From Cryptomeria japonica (taxonomy: Eukaryota; Streptophyta; Pinopsida; Cupressales; Cupressaceae), in the NCBI RefSeq assembly GCF_030272615.1, contig NC_081408.1, forward strand, positions 400,241,889-400,305,888: 64,000 bases of DNA, read 5' to 3'. Position numbers and translations under genes: made by a program. Shown piece after piece: positions 11,429 to 21,709 of the stretch; position 1 is the stretch's first letter, and each line of letters opens with the position of its first letter. A model generated the notes under the pieces. It had not been told where the DNA came from, made no database searches, and saw only the letters and a list, made by a program, of their open reading frames with translations.

Positions 11429-13437
11429 TGTTGGGAAGGGACGTGACTTTTTGTAAAAGAGTTTTTGTTCTCATATATATGAGAGGTTTTTTGTAAAACG
11501 AAGGAAGAAATGTATGTACAATATACTTTGGCAATTTTTTTCATAACTTTCAAAACTCTATCAATATAATCAGTTGTTTTTTCCTTTACATATGTGTTTT
11601 GAGTTATTTATTTCAACTGTCAGTTGTTCTATGATATTGTCTCATAGAAGATAAGGTTTCTTGTATCTTCCTAGTGAATTTTATTTTCCTGCTACTATTA
11701 ATTTGAATAAAAGGCCTACTTGTGGATTATAACTTTTCCTTGTAGGTCTTCCTTGAATGGTCTCTTAAAGTAAGGGTTAAATTCATTCAAGCAAATTATA
11801 GCATAAGACTATTAAAACAGATCTTTTTGAGGAATGGTGACTGACAAATCTACCTAGGGGTGATTTTAAAATTGTCTCATAGAAGCATACATTAAGTCTT
11901 GCTGAAGTAATAGACTTTGTGGCCCAAACAAGAAGAAAGGCACTGATCATTCATAAACAACAACTTTTTACCATATCAATTACCTTTACTTTAAAGCAAT
12001 AGGAATAGTTGAGTAGGATATATAGAATCAATTAGTAATAGTGTATACATATAAATTTCAAGCACAAAGATCAAATTGCTTTCCCAACAACAATCTTGAA
12101 ATCATCTAAAAGCCACCTATCCTAGGAACCTATGCCATTCTGAGATAGGGAAAAATTTAGATCAAGATGTTAGGACCTGGAGGCAGTTGAGAGGGGGGGG
12201 GGGGGCGAATCTGTTGTCTATTAATTTCATCCTAAATATAACTTAACCAAACTTAGTGCATAATACCGGTAAACCAAACTTAATGCCGGTAGATAGTTTA
12301 ACAATTAATAACAGTACCAGTAAGGTTTAATGCATGAGACAGAAAAGACAAATAACATACACAACACATAACACATTTATTTGTATGTGGAAACCCTGTA
12401 AGGGGAAAAACCATGGTGGGAAACCTTACCCACAATCAGGTGATACTACTGTAGATAGTATGTGTATAAAAGTGGGGTCTTCACATGTAGAAAGGGCAAC
12501 TGCCTAGAGCTCACTGCTCAAACACAAAATGGGAGTCACGCTGACTACAATTTGATGGTTAAATCCAATGATAATGTACTGCTCAAAATAGCATCTTCAT
12601 ATGTTGGATTCAGTATCAGTTAAGCTCTGATTTGCCTTCTTCAAAACCTCCTTGAATCTTGAATGATGTCTGCGTGTATAGCTCTGCTTATATTTGCATA
12701 TACCTTATTATATTCCTCTTCCACAATCACACTAATCTCATAAATGAGATCTTACATATATACCAAAACCTAAGACCAAATGTGTAGGTCGACTCACTAA
12801 AGATATTGCAATAAAATCAATTACAAATGAATCAATATGTGATGCATGATGTTGGCTCAATGCATTTAAAATAATAACCAATCAATAAAACATTTACATA
12901 ACGTGTCGTGCTGATCTGGAATAGATAATGCTTGCCAGTCCATAACCTAGACCTATTTGCTGGTAACAGAAAATATGCAAATTTGATTAGACCAATAATC
13001 AAATCATCAAAACCAAGTGTCCATACAATGTCTTTGACATAGCCAAGTAATCTCCAGATGATAACAGATCATCCTTAGTGTCAGTGAACAATATAACCTG
13101 CCGGTGAACCAGATATCGGTGACTGTGCATAAGTCACTGAACATGTCGGTGAACATAACCAAAGATCTCCAGAAGAATAAGTGTTGACATCAATGAAAAA
13201 ACCAATGCAACACATCCATAATACCAACACAAGATACTCAATCTGCTATAAAAAGCATTAGTCATCAAAAGTGACTAATAAATAGGTATACCCGCCTAGG
13301 TCTTGCAGAGCCTAAAGTGAGGGAGTTAGTAACCAAATAGGTTCACTCTATAAGTTGGCCAGGTCAATTGGAGGTTTTGATCATAGGAGTTGGCATTTCC
13401 TTAGATTCTATCCAATTTCTTGATTTGAGATCCAACA
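11429..13437 (+). repeat. F1 LTR (shared by aORF-A and gag-pol)
   Basis: It starts at about TGTTGGGAAGGG (11429), directly after the aORF stop, and ends at CCAACA (13437), three bases before the primer-binding site at 13441. Without the solo-LTR insertion it is about 942 bp, the same as the copy at 23899-24842 (944 bp). A minus-strand relative lies at 61213-62114. The exact left border is uncertain, because the minus copy does not keep the TGTTGGG word; a start a few bases later, at TGAC, is possible. Confidence 0.75.
12168..13229 (-). repeat. Copia-type solo LTR, minus strand, with target duplication CAAGA
   Basis: 1,062 bp. On the plus strand it begins TGTTAGG and ends CCAACA, flanked by CAAGA on both sides (12163-12167 and 13230-13234). 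The empty site is seen in the second F1 LTR copy, where AGATCAAGATACTC is uninterrupted near 24637. Read on the minus strand it starts TGTTGGTATT, has 'cattgatgtcaacac' near its start and the 'ccaccatggtttttcccc' motif near its end, like the two plus-strand copia LTRs in this window. A G-run of 12 lies at about 12195-12206. A solo LTR arises by recombination between two LTRs of one element. Confidence 0.9.
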
Positions 13438-13440
13438 GAT

Positions 13441-13458
13441 TGGCGACTCTGCTGGGGA
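13441..13458 (+). promoter_or_regulatory. F1 primer-binding site
   Basis: TGGCGACTCTGCTGGGGA lies 3 bp after the LTR end. This is the form used by Ogre/Tat-type plant elements, usually assigned to a tRNA-Arg primer. It fixes the orientation of F1 and the right end of its LTR. Confidence 0.85.
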
Positions 13459-13559
13459 GAACATTCATTTAAGAAAGACTCTGTTGTGGGAAAGAACTCA
13501 CACACAAAATACAGTTTCCTTTCAAAAAGAAAGGTGGTAACTCTAAAATAAGAAATTTT

Positions 13560-15346
13560 ATGTATGGAAGAAGGTCATTAACACAAGACCATCCTATTGT
13601 GCAATTGGAATTCAACAAGGAAAGAAACCATAACAATCAAAAGAAAGGATCACTAAATAGATCAATGGATGATTTCATGTATGAGAGATACAACCAATAT
13701 TACTCCGAAACTAATCCACATTTATCTAGGAATAAACAGAACAATGCAATCCATACGTACCAAGGAAGTGAAGATCTAGCAACTGTGAACAAAGCACGAA
13801 AAGGAAAAAATAAAGTTTCTCCTGGTTTTGAAAATCACCACTCAAACTCAAGAACGAACTCAACAAGTTCATCTAGTTCAAGGGAATAGATGCACCTGAA
13901 CGTCTTACAAGACTTTTGAAACATCTTTATGAGGTGGCCGAGGAGATGAAAAATACTGGGAGGTCACGAGAAGCTGTGGAATTGTGTGCTAAATTAGGCA
14001 TCAAAACTGATGAAGATGATATTGAAAATGATTTAAATAAGTACAAAGAAACACTTACAAATACTAATACAACCCAAGGGTTGAAACAAGAGAAAAACCC
14101 CAGAGGCAAAGCAAATACAAGGGGTGAAAATTTCAAAACACATGACAATCCCTTGTATCATACACACAGCCAAAGGATGAACAATTTTGCACATGTTAAT
14201 AATAACATACCTTATGAACAACAGTATAATCATTTTAAGAACTTCGCCTATCAAAATCAGTATCAACCCCATAATCAATTTTCCTCTTTTACTTATCCAT
14301 ATAACAATGCGAACCAAAACTATGGGAATTACTTCCAAGGAGGTTGTAGATTGGTTAATATAGAACATATGGGACAATTTGATTTCTTAGGAATGATGGT
14401 CTGTCCTCACCCCATTCCAAATGAAGTCAGAACTTCAATTCCAAAATTCACAGGGAACAATGCTATCACTAGAGAAGCACACTGCAAAGCCTTTGATATA
14501 GTCATGGAGGATTTATGCCTTCCTTATGAAGATGTCAAAATGAAGTTGTTCATGCATTCACTGATAGAAGATGCAAGGGACTGGTTTAGAATACTACCTG
14601 ATGCTTTGATAAGCAACCTTGTAGAATTTAAAAGGCTTTTCCTTGAACAGTATGAGGATCATAATAGCCATGAGTTTGCATTACACGAGATCATAAGTAT
14701 CAAGAAGGAACAAAATGAGATAGTGGTTGAATTCAACAAAAATTTTAACAAAGTTATGAGCAGAATTCCTAATAGAATAAAACCAGTACTTGAAGTAAGT
14801 ATCCTTTATTACATAAATGCTTTTGATAGAAAAACAAATTATGAACTCGAAACAAAAAACCCTACAACTCTTCAAGAGGTAATGAAGGCCACTATAACCA
14901 TAGAGAATAATAGGAAAGTTGCTAGAAGGGTTGGGAAGAGAGATGATACCAAATTATTTAATCCAAGAGCTCCCAAGCAGACTAAGGACGAAGACAAGAT
15001 GGAAAAAGTATTGAGTGCTTTAAAAGATTTATCTATGAAGGTAAACAAAATAGAAAAGCATCAATTCTTCCATTGTGATAGACCCAAATTACATGATATG
15101 CCTTACAATACTACATGGAAGGATGCAAAACCAATGGAAAAGCATCAGATAAACATTATGCAACCCCCAGTTCCTTTGAAGAGATCCGTGAATCATATGA
15201 TAGATGATAGTATATGGTTTTTTTCTTGTGACATGCCTCATTCTCTTTCTCAATGTATAGTAGCAAAGAAGTTACAGGAAGAAGAAGAAAGTTATGAAGG
15301 GTATGCAAATGATCAAACTATAAATATGTTATTATTTGAAGAATAA
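13560..15346 (+). pseudogene. F1 gag
   Basis: Gag forms the cytoplasmic particle. A first frame (13560-13889) is basic and rich in Asn and Ser. Around 13870 the reading frame shifts and continues at once with FKGIDAPERLTRLLKHLYE, then runs open to 15346. The capsid region is clear from about 14430 (PKFTGNNAITREAHCKAF) through EDARDWFRILP and EFKRLFLEQYE, to FNKVMSRIPN, the usual plant Ty3 gag core. A possible degenerate zinc-binding stretch (WFFSCDMPHSLSQC) lies near 15220-15260. Apart from the one frameshift it is fairly well preserved. Confidence 0.85.
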
Positions 15347-16488
15347 AACTCATCTGAAGAGGAAGGGGAATATGGTATCAGTTCCAAAGGAATCAGTCAA
15401 CAGTATTGTGTACAATAGATATTCTATACCCAGGTAAAGGATGTCCCCTCCCTCCCTGTAGGATGGGGCAAGAGGAGTTCTAGATGTCGTTGGAATGGAA
15501 ACTAGGCCCCGAGTTCATAAAATGGAAACAAAATACCCTAATCCCATCCCTCAAATTGAGAAGATAAGAGTAGAGCTAATGTGGCCCAATAACTAAGCGT
15601 GGTGGGAATTGAGTTGTTGTGGGAAATGGAGAAATCACATTCTTGGATCTAGCTATCTTTCAAAGGAAGGAATATTGCCAGTGCACCACATCCCTCTGCT
15701 TTTGCCACCATCCAAAAGGACTTATAATCTACAAAATAGAACTATAAATCCTGAACAAGGAAATGCCTCAAAGTACCCAAGCAAACAACTAAGCCAAACA
15801 AGATCCAAGAAGAAGATTTAGAAAAAAAACTAGAGAGAAGGATCCTAAAGTTACAAAGTTACAAAGGAGTGAAAGGGATGAGATGATAAAAGTCCCAATG
15901 GTACTTGTCATCGCATCATTTGACATTACTAATGCCCTAACACAAATAAATGTTTTTGTTCCTCTACTTGAAATGATGAAGCTCCCTAAATATAGAGAAA
16001 AGACTTTAAAGATGATTACAGATATCCCAGAGGAGAAATTAAGAGAGCACAAAAATAATGATAAGAACAAAAGCAGTGAAGTTGATCCGGCCCCAATGAT
16101 ATATTTAGGATCTACAATAACGAAAAATCCTACTCAAGTGGACCTTTTTTATTTAACTTTGGAAATTAATAACAAAAGGATTAAGAATTGCATGATAGAT
16201 TCAGGGGCAGCAATAAATGTCACGACTGTTGGAGTTATGAGAGAACTTGGAATGAGTGTAGATACTATATTTGGCAAATGCTATGCTATGGATAACAGAT
16301 CCATTCCAATTGTGGGTGTCATGAGAGATGTAGAATTCAAGTTGGCAGCATGCCCCAAAGCCTCTTACAAGACAGATATCACGGTAGTAGATGTTCCCCC
16401 AAATTATGGTATGCTATTATCTAGACAGTGGTCAAATCTGATAGGTGGACATGTCCAGTTGGATTTGTCATATGCCACCAACCAATAA
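15347..16488 (+). pseudogene. F1 protease with N-terminal linker
   Basis: 15347-15880 is a linker with several stops and frame changes. From 15883 a 201-residue frame carries the aspartic protease, with active site NCMIDSGAAINVTT (intact D-S-G), the central EFKLAACPKASY region and the late motif GMLLSRQWSN, which corresponds to the usual LLGRPW element. The catalytic residues look usable, but the surrounding polyprotein is broken. Confidence 0.8.
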
Positions 16489-16564
16489 ATGGACATGAAG
16501 TAAAAATTGAAAGAGAGCCTCGCTCTCCTCATATTATTGAGGACATCAAACCTATTGAGGAAAT

Positions 16565-17131
16565 ATGCTTCATCAATTGGATATGGATAATTTTAAGGTG
16601 CAATTAACAAAGCCAAAAACAGAAGAGTTGACCCCAATTAAATCCTGCATCCAAGAAAATGAGGATCAATTATGGCGCATGTACTTTGATGGATCATGTA
16701 GCAAGGAAGGAAGTGGGATGGAGTTTTATTCATTTCACCAAATGGAGAAACATTCAAATATTCTTTCAAACTAATATTTGAGTGTACAAACAATATTGTT
16801 GAGTATGAAGCCTTTCTCATTGGATTAAATCTAGCAGTTAAACATGGAATCAAGATGCTTAGTGTGTTTGGGGATTTAGAATTGATAGTGTCTCAGATTA
16901 GAGAGAAATATGCTTCTAAACATATCATACTAAAGTAATATAGAAATGTAGTATGGGATACAATAGAACTATTTGATGCTTTCCAAATTAGTTGGATTGA
17001 TAGGTCAAAGAATATAATGGCTGATTTCATCGCAAATATTGCATTAAAAGAAAATGATGTGACACTGAATGGAGTATTAGAAGTGGAAATAAAATTCAGA
17101 CCCTCTATTCCTGACAATCTGTATAACTGGT
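16565..17131 (+). pseudogene. F1 second RNase H domain (aRNH) upstream of RT
   Basis: The domain starts WRMYFDGSCSKEGSG, shifts frame near 16720-16790, then continues NNIVEYEAFLIGLNLAVKHG, a GDLELIVSQI strand (usually GDS) and NIMADFIANIAL. The D, E, D acidic series of RNase H is visible. It lies between protease and RT. In E0 the homologous domain lies between the ordinary RNase H and integrase, so the two families differ in domain order. Stops at about 16773 and 16936 inactivate it. Confidence 0.75.
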
Positions 17132-18260
17132 AGATTTTCCAAGATGATGCTGATTTACTAAATTTCTTGCAATGTGTGGATCACTATCAAGCACAGGCCA
17201 TTAACTTTAATGACTTTGTGGAAAAGACGGATGGGAAAGAAACTTTATTTGGTCAGGAAATCATACAATTAAAATATAATAAATTACCAAAAGGTTTAAT
17301 GGCATTAGAAAGAACTTTTAATGCACAAGACAAGATCGAAACAAAAGTAACCTCGACCAAAGAAAGTGATGTTGAGCAGGTTAATTTAGGCAATGAAGAA
17401 TCCCCAAGACATGTGTACATTGGGAGGAGGTTAACCCATAAAATGAAGAATGAATTGGTGATTTTACTCAGGAAATACAGACATGTGTTTGCCTAGTTGT
17501 ATGATGATATTAAAGCCTACAGAGAGGACTTATTTCAGCATGAGATACCACTCAAACCAGATGCTAAACCATTTAGACAGAAATAGAGGCCTATAAATCC
17601 TACATTGTTACCCAAAATGAGAGAAGAAATAATTAAAATGAAAGATCCAAGAATAATCAAACCATGCAGGTATTCTACTTGGGTTTCAAATTCAGTACCT
17701 ATCAGAAAAAAGAATGGAGATATCAGACTATGAATGGATTTCAGAAACCTAAATATATCATCATTGAAAGCTAATTATCCTCTACCCAATATGGACACAA
17801 TATTGCAGAAAGTAGCCAGATTTGAGTCGTTGTCCATGATGGATGGATTTTCAGGTTATAATCAGGTAAAGGTCAAAGAAGTTGAATAGTACAAGACAAC
17901 TTTTACAACACCATGGGGTACATATGTATATTCTAGAATGCCCTTTGGGTTGACTAATGCAGGAACCACTTTCCAAAGGGAAATGTATGTAGCATTTGCA
18001 GAACTTATTGATATGATCATGGTGGTATATCAAGATGACATGACAGCCTACTCAAAAAGGACAAAAGACCATTGCAATCACTTGGAAAGATTTTCAAAAG
18101 GGCTTTGGAATATGGGATATCACTCAACCCAAAGAAATGTCATTTTGGTGTTGAGGAAGGTAAGCTTTTAGGACATATAGTATCTAAAGAAGCATTAAGA
18201 ATTGATCCAGAGAGGGTGGCTAGAATCGATGAAGTCCCTATCTCAAAAACCGTTAAGGCC
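17132..18260 (+). pseudogene. F1 reverse transcriptase
   Basis: Recognisable RT blocks in order: FQHEIPLKPDAKPFRQ (17531-17584), STWVSNSVPIRKKNG, MDFRNLNISSLKANYPLP, MMDGFSGYNQVKV, the RMPFGLTNAGTTFQR block, and the catalytic VVYQDDMTAYSK (18026-18060), where YVDD is replaced by YQDD. After a frameshift the thumb region GISLNPKKCHFG follows (18112-18147). In-frame stops occur near 17494, 17584, 17732 and 17887. The domain copied element RNA into DNA in the particle; this copy cannot. Confidence 0.85.
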
Positions 18261-18850
18261 ATTCAGTCATTCCTAGGGCAGATAAACTTTGTCAGAAGAT
18301 TTATCTTGAATTTTGTAGATATTGTAAAACCTATAGTGTGGACGTTACAAAAGGGAGCTAAAATAGACTGGACTACTGAAGCATTGGATGCATTTATAGC
18401 CATCAAGAGGGAAATAACTGAAGCACCTGTGTTGATATCACCAAATTTCAGTAAACCATTTTTGGTATTCCCCTTTGCTTCTTGTCACACAGTAGCAGTG
18501 GTACTATTACAAAAGAATAAAGATGGGTTATGAACAACCCATTGCATACTTCAGCAAATCATTAAGCCCTACTGAAATAAAGTATGAGATAAATGAAAAG
18601 AAAGCCTATGCCCTTCTAAAAGTAGTCAAACACTTTAGGCCATATTTGGTGGGGGCAAAGGTGATAGTGTATGTCCCTAATGCAACGGTGAAAGATATAT
18701 TTAGACAAACTGAGGTCACAGGGAAAAGATGTAAATGGATAAATCAAATTCAATAGTTTGATATTGAGCTTAAGATTTGAAAAGTCATAAAAGGATAGGG
18801 ATTAGCTAAACTCATGGCTGAAGCAGATATTGGGAAGTCACAAATAAATG
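18150..18850 (+). pseudogene. F1 RT connection and RNase H
   Basis: The frame 18072-18533 continues the thumb (KLLGHIVSKEALRIDPERV) and connection (IQSFLGQINFVRRFI), then enters the RNase H-like region LISPNFSKPFLVF. A frameshift at about 18530 is followed by the usual PIAYFSKSLSPTEIKYE and HFRPYLVGAKVIVY blocks. Further stops come at about 18755-18800 before the integrase. This is the ordinary Ty3 RNase H, distinct from the aRNH upstream of RT. Confidence 0.8.
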
Positions 18851-20128
18851 GAATTAGGTTGGAGGAAGCTAATTTTAGTATTGAGCATACATCATGGTAC
18901 AAAGACATTATGTATTACCTCAAACATATGAAGTGTCTGGATGGCATGACTGAAAATCAAAAGAGAACTTTAAAATTGCAATCTTTGAAGTATGTGAAAG
19001 TTAGTGGTGATTTATACTAGAAGAATAGAGATAGAATATTGCTACTTTGCTTAGATGAATATCAAGCAAAAAAAATCTTGCATGAAATGCAAAGTGGAGT
19101 GTGCGGTGGTCATTTCTCTGCCAAGAATACAACCCATAAAATACTAAGGGATGGATATTACTAGCCACATGTGTTCAATGATTCTTATAAGTATGTTAGG
19201 AAGTGTGAATCCTGCCAAAAGTTTTCAGGAAAAATAAAGTACCAAGGAGCACTCCCATTGAGACCCATGCAAGTGGAAGAACCCTTCCAACAATGGGGAT
19301 TGGATTTTATAGGGGAGATATCTGATAGGTCAAGTGGTGGACATAGATGGATATTGGTAGCTACTAATTACCTTACTAAATGGGTAGAAGAAATCCCTAC
19401 TAGACAAGCTACTACTAAATTGGTGATCAAGTTCATGATGGAGAATATTATTACCGGGTTTGGTGTCCCTGCAAGAATCATTACTGACAACAGTATGTGC
19501 TTCAGATCTGAAGAATTTGATACTTTATGTGAGGAATATGGCATTAAGATATCACATTCATCCCCTTACCATCCTCAAGGTAGTGGACAGGATGAATCTA
19601 GCATTAAGAATTTTATCAAAATCATCAAAAGAGTGTTGGGATAGAATAAAAAGGCTTGGGATTCAAAACTAAATTCGGCAATTTGGGCAGATAGGTTAAC
19701 AGTAAAGAAATCCACAGGAAGGTCCCCATTTGAATTGGTCTATGGTAAGAAGGCTAGACTCCCCCTTGACAATCTCTTGGCTATTCATAAATTTATAGTA
19801 CAAGAAGAAATTGATGTTGTGGATCCTTTGCAAGAAAGGCTTGTGCAATTGATAGAACTGGATGAAATCGGGATAGAAGCTCAGAGACAAAATATCAAAG
19901 AACAAAATCAGATGAAGAGATGATATGATAGAAGAGCAACAAACAAAAAATTTGAAATAGGTGATTGGGTCCTGATATGGGATGTGAGAAATCAAGAAAA
20001 GGGCAAACACAAAAAATTTGAAGCCTTATGGCTGGGACTGTATATAGTTATGGACAAAGCAAGAGAGGATTCCTATTTCTTACAAAGTGCTACAAGAGAA
20101 ATTGAAGAAATTCAAGTACATGGATAGT
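18814..20128 (+). pseudogene. F1 integrase
   Basis: The N-terminal zinc-binding region is present as GGHFSAKNTTHK (about 19107-19140) and KCESCQKF (19201-19224), an HHCC arrangement. The catalytic core has Asp in WGLDFIGEI, Asp in IITDNSMCF and Glu in GQDESS, so the DDE residues are present although the usual TDNG is TDNS. The C-terminal region contains FELVYGKKARLPL and KKFEIGDWVLIW. Stops occur at about 19018, 19161, 19642 and 19921. The domain would insert the DNA copy into chromosomes. Confidence 0.85.
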
Positions 20129-20302
20129 TCCTGAAGAATTTATTTTCTTGATGACAAGATATTCTTCCATGTACAATAGATTAGGACCCGTTTTACCATT
20201 GTAGATACCATAGCCTTTCATTAGTATGTTTTCCTTACACCAAAGATTATGAATTCTTGAAGGCACCCATAGCATACCTCCATCCCTAGTCAGAGCCACT
20301 AT
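20129..20302 (+). other. F1 sequence after integrase
   Basis: Short non-coding stretch after the last recognisable integrase codons. No LTR or polypurine tract follows; sequence switches abruptly at about 20303 to an E0 fragment. This is one of the two outer borders of the permuted F1 block. Confidence 0.5.
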
Positions 20303-20387
20303 TGAGAATTATATTTATAATCATATTAATCCCTGATTTCATGTTGAAGCTATAGAAGTTTTCTTAAAAAAAATCATGACTAAGTAT
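20303..20387 (+). pseudogene. E0 linker fragment (second copy of 6039-6121)
   Basis: Encodes ENYIYNHINP, a stop, then FHVEAIEVFLKKIMTKY, nearly the same as 6039-6121 including the in-frame stop at the same place. About 9 of 85 bases differ. It is either a flanking duplication made when F1 was inserted, or part of another E0 copy. Confidence 0.75.
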
Positions 20388-21709
20388 TGTACGTTAGGAA
20401 ATAGGAAATCATCACAAAACAAGATAAACGTAATAGCTCAATCACAAAAACATTCATTGCAACAATCTATCCTAAGCACACTCAATAGAGACATAAAGAC
20501 AAAACATGTAAAAAGATTATGCAAACCAGATGTTCCCGTCATGCGGCTCCATTGTTCTTCTTTCTTCTCCAAATAGTTTTGTTGTAGATCTCACCTTCAA
20601 GTGCATAAACCTAATTAAGAAAGCAAGATTGACATTGACACAAGAATACTAGAAGCGTGATTTGACAAAGTGATTAGAAATTCAATAATCTGATTAGGGG
20701 ATTAAGAAATGCGATCAATTGGGGATCTTGATTGAAGAAATTCATCCAATTTATAGATAAATTGGAGAGAAGACAAGATTAGCATGAAATTGATATTTAG
20801 GCAATTGATTTCAAAAATAGGAAAATTGAGTGGAAAGAAGAAGGTTATGACACCTTCTATGTCATGAATTATGACATATTGCCAATGCAAAGGTTAGAAG
20901 ACTAGAGGCTTATGACATCTTGTTATGCCAAAAGTATGACGCATGAGAAATTCATGCTTCCACCGAAGCATAAAAATAGGGAGAACTAGAGAGAAATTAA
21001 TTAGGTGGAAATTAAATTTGACAAATTAGAAAATAGGTGGAAATTAGGAAATTGATGCAAATTAGGTAAATTAATTAATAATTTTTCATTCATTAATTAA
21101 TTTACAAAAATAGGAGGAATTAATTAGCCAATTAAATAAACATTTAATTGTGACAAGAAGACTTAGGATAAATAAATGAATCATTTATCCTAAAGGGAAA
21201 ATGACAAACAAGATTAAATGAATAAATCATAAAACCTTGGAAGATGAATTAGAAATGCAAAGATGACAATTAGGTCTTGACAAAGGATAATTGATATCGA
21301 TTCGATCATGATTTTGGATTGATAAATGATTTGATTGATAAATGATTTGATTGAGATTGATTGACAAATTGATCAATATTGATAAAGAGACCAAATTGAT
21401 ATGCCCCAATTGACATGATTGAAGAGGATGACGATCGATGTCAAATCGATCGTAAAATGACAAGATTGACAAGTTGATAAGAGATTGACAAGATCGACCA
21501 AAATCATGATTAAAGATTGTTATCGACAAGACCAAATTCGAAAGCGAGACAAATGAAGAATGCAGAAGAAAGACTCGATGCTCGCAAATGATAAAAACCA
21601 AGTGCGTGACATAGGAGAAATGTTAATGCGACGCAAAAACCTAAAATGAGGCAATGCGCAAATGTTAAAGTATGATCCCGCAAGCGTTGACCATTTTTAG
21701 GTGTCTACA
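20388..21709 (+). repeat. Candidate LTR of an unassigned retroelement (L2)
   Basis: It begins TGTACG right after the E0 fragment and ends GTGTCTACA at 21709, giving TGTA/TACA inverted ends and 1,322 bp. It is followed by TTTTGCCCCTCTTTGAG, a sequence often seen after such LTR ends in plants, but no standard TGG-type primer site is visible. Inside are short ATTGAT/ATTGACAA repeats (21300-21500). The five bases before it are AGTAT; no matching right-hand copy was found. No coding was recognised. Confidence 0.4.

Larger units (their letters stand above)
6122..20302 (+). mobile_element. F1 block: circularly permuted Tat-like retrotransposon inside E0
   Basis: A 14.2-kb insertion containing, in order, a repeat-rich spacer, accessory ORF (copy A), one LTR, a primer-binding site, gag, protease, aRNH, RT, RNase H and integrase. 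A normal element would read LTR-gag-pol-spacer-aORF-LTR; the other F1 copies in this window show that aORF lies directly before the 3' LTR. Here one LTR serves both halves and the outer ends fall between pol and the spacer. An 85-bp piece of E0 is present on both sides (6039-6121 and 20303-20387). All coding parts carry stops or frameshifts. Confidence 0.6.

Noticed and set aside
12168-12210. GC-rich G-run with 'gagaggggg' as a regulatory or G-quadruplex element
   Set aside because: It is the reverse of the pyrimidine-rich 3' end of a copia LTR. A single G-run is not enough for a quadruplex claim.
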